The notes beneath the pieces are model-generated. The model searched no databases, was not told where the DNA came from, and saw only the letters and a program-made list of their open reading frames with translations. 64,000 nt of DNA, from assembly GCF_024643205.1 (NCBI RefSeq), contig NZ_JAMKQJ010000004.1, positions 62,001-126,000 of the forward strand, in the 5' to 3' direction. Below are positions 61,102 to 64,000 of the stretch, in pieces. Origin of the DNA: Parapedobacter tibetensis. Its GTDB lineage: Bacteria > Bacteroidota > Bacteroidia > Sphingobacteriales > Sphingobacteriaceae. The position numbers and the translations under genes were made by a program. The stretch's first letter is position 1. Each line of letters opens with the position of its first letter.

Positions 61102-61761
61102 ATGGACAGTTATACCATCATCCTGTTTTTATTGATATTTTTAGGGGGGCTGATTGGTTTTTACAAAAGCAAATCAATCACCCCCCCTGTATTGAAGCTA
61201 TTCCCTTATTTTCTTATGATGCAATTTTCCTACCAGTTGATTGCATCATTATATTCGTTTGTTTTTACGAATTTCAAAAGTAACTATCCCATATTCAATA
61301 TCTTTTACCTAATTAATTTCGTTTTTTTCTCCTTTCTTTTCAGCCAAATAATATCTGCTAAATGGAAACGGATTTTTATAGCAATTACGGCAATTATATG
61401 GGTTGTCTTTTACTTTATTAACTTATTTCATATCCAGGGAATATCATTGTTGATGACTTACTCCCGCACGATGTTAGGGATATTGGTGGTTACTTACTCA
61501 TTGTTGTATTTCCATGAAATATTGACTGATGATAAAAACCAAAAAAACCCCTTAAGAGATGCCACGTTTTGGGTTGTTACGGCTTTATTTTTCTTTTATT
61601 TATGTAGCACATTGACCATTAGCCTATGGAATTACTTGGTCATCAACAAGGCTTATTTTGGAAACGTCTTGATGAAAATATATGCCTTCATTCTTTATTC
61701 CATGTATATCGCTGGTTTTCTGCTCCATAAGAACTATCTTCGTCTAGAAAAACCTTTGTAG
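61102..61761 (+). CDS. Seven-helix membrane protein of the sensor unit
   Basis: A 219-residue protein with about seven hydrophobic helices at roughly 4-20, 32-52, 62-82, 88-107, 118-138, 155-176 and 186-206. The start at 61102 sits 8 bases after the upstream stop. It has no catalytic motif I recognise and no homolog I can name. Because the neighbouring histidine kinase has only one membrane helix and no sensor domain, this protein is a plausible signal receptor for it. That is inference from gene order and topology. Confidence 0.65.
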   Translation: MDSYTIILFLLIFLGGLIGFYKSKSITPPVLKLFPYFLMMQFSYQLIASLYSFVFTNFKSNYPIFNIFYLINFVFFSFLFSQIISAKWKRIFIAITAIIWVVFYFINLFHIQGISLLMTYSRTMLGILVVTYSLLYFHEILTDDKNQKNPLRDATFWVVTALFFFYLCSTLTISLWNYLVINKAYFGNVLMKIYAFILYSMYIAGFLLHKNYLRLEKPL

Positions 61762-61776
61762 CTTAATAGCAAAACA

Positions 61777-62535
61777 ATGGAATCTGCAGATTTCGAACCA
61801 TGGATTGCCATCCTCTTTGCCAGTTTAATGCTGCTGGTCATCGGATTTTTCATGCTCGCAATGCTGATCGTATATCAAAAGAAAAAAACCAAGCATTACA
61901 AAGAACAGCAACAGCTTAAAACCGAATATGAGCAGTCTGTATTGAAGGCAAAAGTAGAAATACGCGAGGAAACATTGAAATATGTGGGCCTGGAGCTTCA
62001 TGATAATGTAGGGCAACTTTTGTCGCTTATCAAATTATACCTCTCTCGCCCAGGCACCGAGCAAAAAACGGATGTGAAGCAACTAATTAACCAGGCGATC
62101 ATGGACATCCGCAAGTTGTCCCAAGACTTGAATATCAATCGGGTGGAGCAATATTCGTTGAGTGATTTCATCGAACAAGAACTAAACAAGGTGCACAAAG
62201 CGGGTATTGTGAAGACCTGGTTCGACAACGAAGGGTTTTGCGAACCTTCAAATGCTCAAAACCGATTGATGATAAGCCGTATTTTTCAAGAATGCATCAA
62301 TAATATCCTTAAACATGCGGAAGCTAAGAATATATTTGTTAAGTTAGTGGCAGAAAACAGCGGCTGTATGTTACACATTGCCGATGACGGTGCGGGATTC
62401 CAAATAGATGCAGCGCATATGGGCTCAGGACTTATAAATATATATGACCGTGTCAAACTTATAGGAGGAGATATTCAAATAGCTTCCACCATAGATAACG
62501 GAACAACAATCAAACTTCGTATCCCACATATTTAA
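61777..62535 (+). CDS. NarL-type sensor histidine kinase
   Basis: A 252-residue kinase. One membrane helix at about 9-33, then a coiled coil and a HisKA_3 dimerisation helix with the phosphoacceptor His in GLELHDNVGQLLSLIKLYL at about 68-86. The HATPase domain has QECINNILKHAEAKNI (N-box), IADDGAGFQI (G1) and GSGLINIYDRVKLIGG (G2). It has no periplasmic sensor domain, so its signal must come from a partner or the membrane. Response regulator 24 bases downstream. Confidence 0.92.
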   Translation: MESADFEPWIAILFASLMLLVIGFFMLAMLIVYQKKKTKHYKEQQQLKTEYEQSVLKAKVEIREETLKYVGLELHDNVGQLLSLIKLYLSRPGTEQKTDVKQLINQAIMDIRKLSQDLNINRVEQYSLSDFIEQELNKVHKAGIVKTWFDNEGFCEPSNAQNRLMISRIFQECINNILKHAEAKNIFVKLVAENSGCMLHIADDGAGFQIDAAHMGSGLINIYDRVKLIGGDIQIASTIDNGTTIKLRIPHI

Positions 62536-62558
62536 ACATTTTCCCAAATGATTGATCT

Positions 62559-63179
62559 ATGATAACGATTGCAATAGCCGATGACCATAAGCTGATGTCT
62601 GAAGGGATTGCGTCCATTTTGCAGTCCGATCCTGAGTTAACGGTTGCAAAAATCTGTTCGAATGGAAAAGAATTAGCGGAATACCTGAAAAACAATACCG
62701 TTGATTTGGCATTGGTCGATCTGAACATGCCTGTTATGGATGGTCCAAACACGATCCGTATTTTGAAAAACAACCAGGCAGCCTGCAAGATCGTCGTGTT
62801 AAGCATGTATGCCGATGAAAACGTTTATGCAAAATGCAGAGAGATGGACATTAACGGCTATTTGCATAAAGACTCGGATGCCCAACATTTGATAGACACT
62901 ATAAAGGCGATATACAGCGGCGAAAACCAGTATGACTATGACCAGGCTCAGAAACCAGGGGAATCAGACGCAATTTTTGAGGATAAGTTTCTGAATAAAT
63001 TCAAACTATCTCGGCGGGAGCTTGAAATTGTCGGGTTGGTGCGTAATGGCCATACCAACCAAGAGATAGCTGACCTGTTGTTTTTATCCATCCATACCGT
63101 GATGACACACCGCAAAAACATCCTTCATAAACTGGATGTGCGCAATACGGCTGAAATGCTTGCCTTAATTAATGGGTAA
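62559..63179 (+). CDS. NarL/FixJ-family response regulator
   Basis: A 206-residue transcription factor. Receiver domain at 1-120: acidic ADDHK at residues 7-11, phosphoacceptor Asp in LALVDLNMPVMDG at about 50-62, Lys/Thr-type switch region VVLSMYADENVYAKC at about 80-94. A LuxR-type HTH at about 145-200 (LSRRELEIVGLVRNGHTNQE, then SIHTVMTHRKNILHKL). It should be phosphorylated by the adjacent kinase and bind DNA. It is the last gene of the four-gene unit. Confidence 0.93.
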   Translation: MITIAIADDHKLMSEGIASILQSDPELTVAKICSNGKELAEYLKNNTVDLALVDLNMPVMDGPNTIRILKNNQAACKIVVLSMYADENVYAKCREMDINGYLHKDSDAQHLIDTIKAIYSGENQYDYDQAQKPGESDAIFEDKFLNKFKLSRRELEIVGLVRNGHTNQEIADLLFLSIHTVMTHRKNILHKLDVRNTAEMLALING

Positions 63180-63197
63180 CCAGGAAGCGCTCAACCG

Positions 63198-64000
63198 TTA
63201 TACAATTTCATCGCTATATACATAGCGTATTTCATCACGAAGGTTATAATGTGATGCCATCACTTCTCCGTAAGCACCTGTGGTTCGGATGGATATAAGG
63301 TCGCCACGCGCTGACCGGGGCAGCAATACTTCCTTGCCGAAGCAGTCACTGCTTTCACAGATCGGACCCACAACATCATAATGCACCTGTTCTTCATTGT
63401 CCACAGCTGCTATTGGACTGAGTCTTTCGATTTTATGATATGCTTGGTATAGGGCTGGGCGCATCAATTCGGTCATTCCTGCATCGAGAATCAGAAAATT
63501 TTTCTTGATTCCATTTTTCACATATAATATGCGACTTATCAGGCTTCCGCATTGCGATACCAATGCCCTCCCCAATTCAAAATGTACTTCCTGGCCGGGT
63601 TTGCGTTCTAGGAAATTAGCGAAGATTTCAAAATAAGATTGAAAATTAGGAACATGCTTGATGTCTGGTTGATGATAGTCAACCCCCAATCCCCCACCTA
63701 CATTGAGAACCTGCAAGCGGAAACCACGTTCATCAAACCAATTGTTCATTTCATTGACCTTAATACAAAGACTCTTAAATACATTGAGGTCGGTTATCTG
63801 CGAACCGATATGGAAGTGTATCCCAATCAATTCGATATAATCACTCTCCCGCAACGCCTCTATAGCATCGCCCAGTTCCCAATATGAAATACCAAATTTA
63901 TTCTCATCTAATCCGGTGGTAATGTAGTGGTGAGTCTGTGCATCCACATTGGGGTTGATGCGAAGAGCCACATTCGCTTTTTTCCCAAGCTTGGCTGCCA
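63198..64000 (-). CDS. lysA: Diaminopimelate decarboxylase (3' part)
   Basis: The frame is open to the right edge, so the N-terminal third is missing. The enzyme makes L-lysine from meso-diaminopimelate using PLP. Visible parts are ANVALRINPNVDAQTHHYIT, KFGISYWELGDAI, GIHFHIGSQITDL (PLP-barrel His), LNVGGGLGVDY (phosphate loop), ELGRALVSQCG, GPICESSDCFGKEV (the substrate-binding Glu-Ser-x-Asp motif) and GAYGEVMASHYNLRD. The GTG within NVALR at 63971 is internal and not the start. Confidence 0.92.
   Translation of the reverse strand, partial: AAKLGKKANVALRINPNVDAQTHHYITTGLDENKFGISYWELGDAIEALRESDYIELIGIHFHIGSQITDLNVFKSLCIKVNEMNNWFDERGFRLQVLNVGGGLGVDYHQPDIKHVPNFQSYFEIFANFLERKPGQEVHFELGRALVSQCGSLISRILYVKNGIKKNFLILDAGMTELMRPALYQAYHKIERLSPIAAVDNEEQVHYDVVGPICESSDCFGKEVLLPRSARGDLISIRTTGAYGEVMASHYNLRDEIRYVYSDEIV

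Noticed and set aside
1..64000. tRNA, rRNA, transposase or integrase genes
   Set aside because: None could be recognised by eye on either strand; a covariance-model scan would be needed to exclude small RNAs.

Overview
The window looks like a chromosome segment of a Bacteroidota member, most likely family Sphingobacteriaceae or a close relative. Supporting signs are TAnnTTTG-type -7 promoter boxes, a CusA transporter fused to an outer-membrane factor, secreted YD-repeat (RHS) proteins with Bacteroidota-type N-termini, KDO/lipid A precursor genes (KdsA and a KpsF-type isomerase), and a SprF/OmpA-style envelope protein. No rRNA, tRNA, CRISPR array, transposase or phage gene was recognised.

Layout. 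1-5.1 kb: the 5' part of a TonB-dependent receptor (minus strand, running off the left edge), palindromic repeats, a small secreted helical protein, 3-hydroxybutyryl-CoA dehydrogenase, and a decayed patch with a VapBC-like pair (toxin broken) and a mutated duplicate fragment of the dehydrogenase. 5.1-18.8 kb: a polymorphic-toxin locus. A membrane-anchored HTH protein and a small secreted protein precede two large YD-repeat proteins. The second ends in a metallopeptidase-like toxin tip followed by its immunity candidate. Downstream lies a chain of displaced RHS tips with other toxin domains, each with an immunity candidate and several frameshifted. 18.8-20.6 kb: a nucleotidyltransferase-HEPN fusion and a 21-bp-period repeat array that reaches into the end of a small minus-strand gene.

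20.6-36 kb: an RluA-type pseudouridine synthase, a Cus-type metal efflux module, a DUF72 protein, purN-purH, asnB, a DUF1080 protein, a glutaryl-CoA-dehydrogenase-like enzyme, folB and an Hsp20. 36-48 kb: YceI, a thioesterase, an SMP-30-like protein, a TPR/PD40/OmpA protein, an enoyl-CoA hydratase-like protein, mannose-1-phosphate guanylyltransferase, a KdsD-like isomerase, recQ, kdsA and a GH29 fucosidase. 48-51.5 kb: pstSCAB.

51.6-58.4 kb: an assimilatory sulfate-reduction operon (sulfite reductase with C-terminal HEPN-like domain, two siroheme genes, APS reductase, CysD, CysN). Its leader holds a short ORF with two adjacent Cys codons, a candidate antiterminator and a strong intrinsic terminator, i.e. 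a candidate cysteine-sensing transcription attenuator. This is the most attractive regulatory find here. 58.6-64 kb: a small conserved-looking protein, a sirtuin, RNase HI, a four-gene unit (protein with C-terminal CPPPP...C, seven-helix membrane protein, histidine kinase, NarL-type regulator), and the 3' part of lysA running off the right edge.
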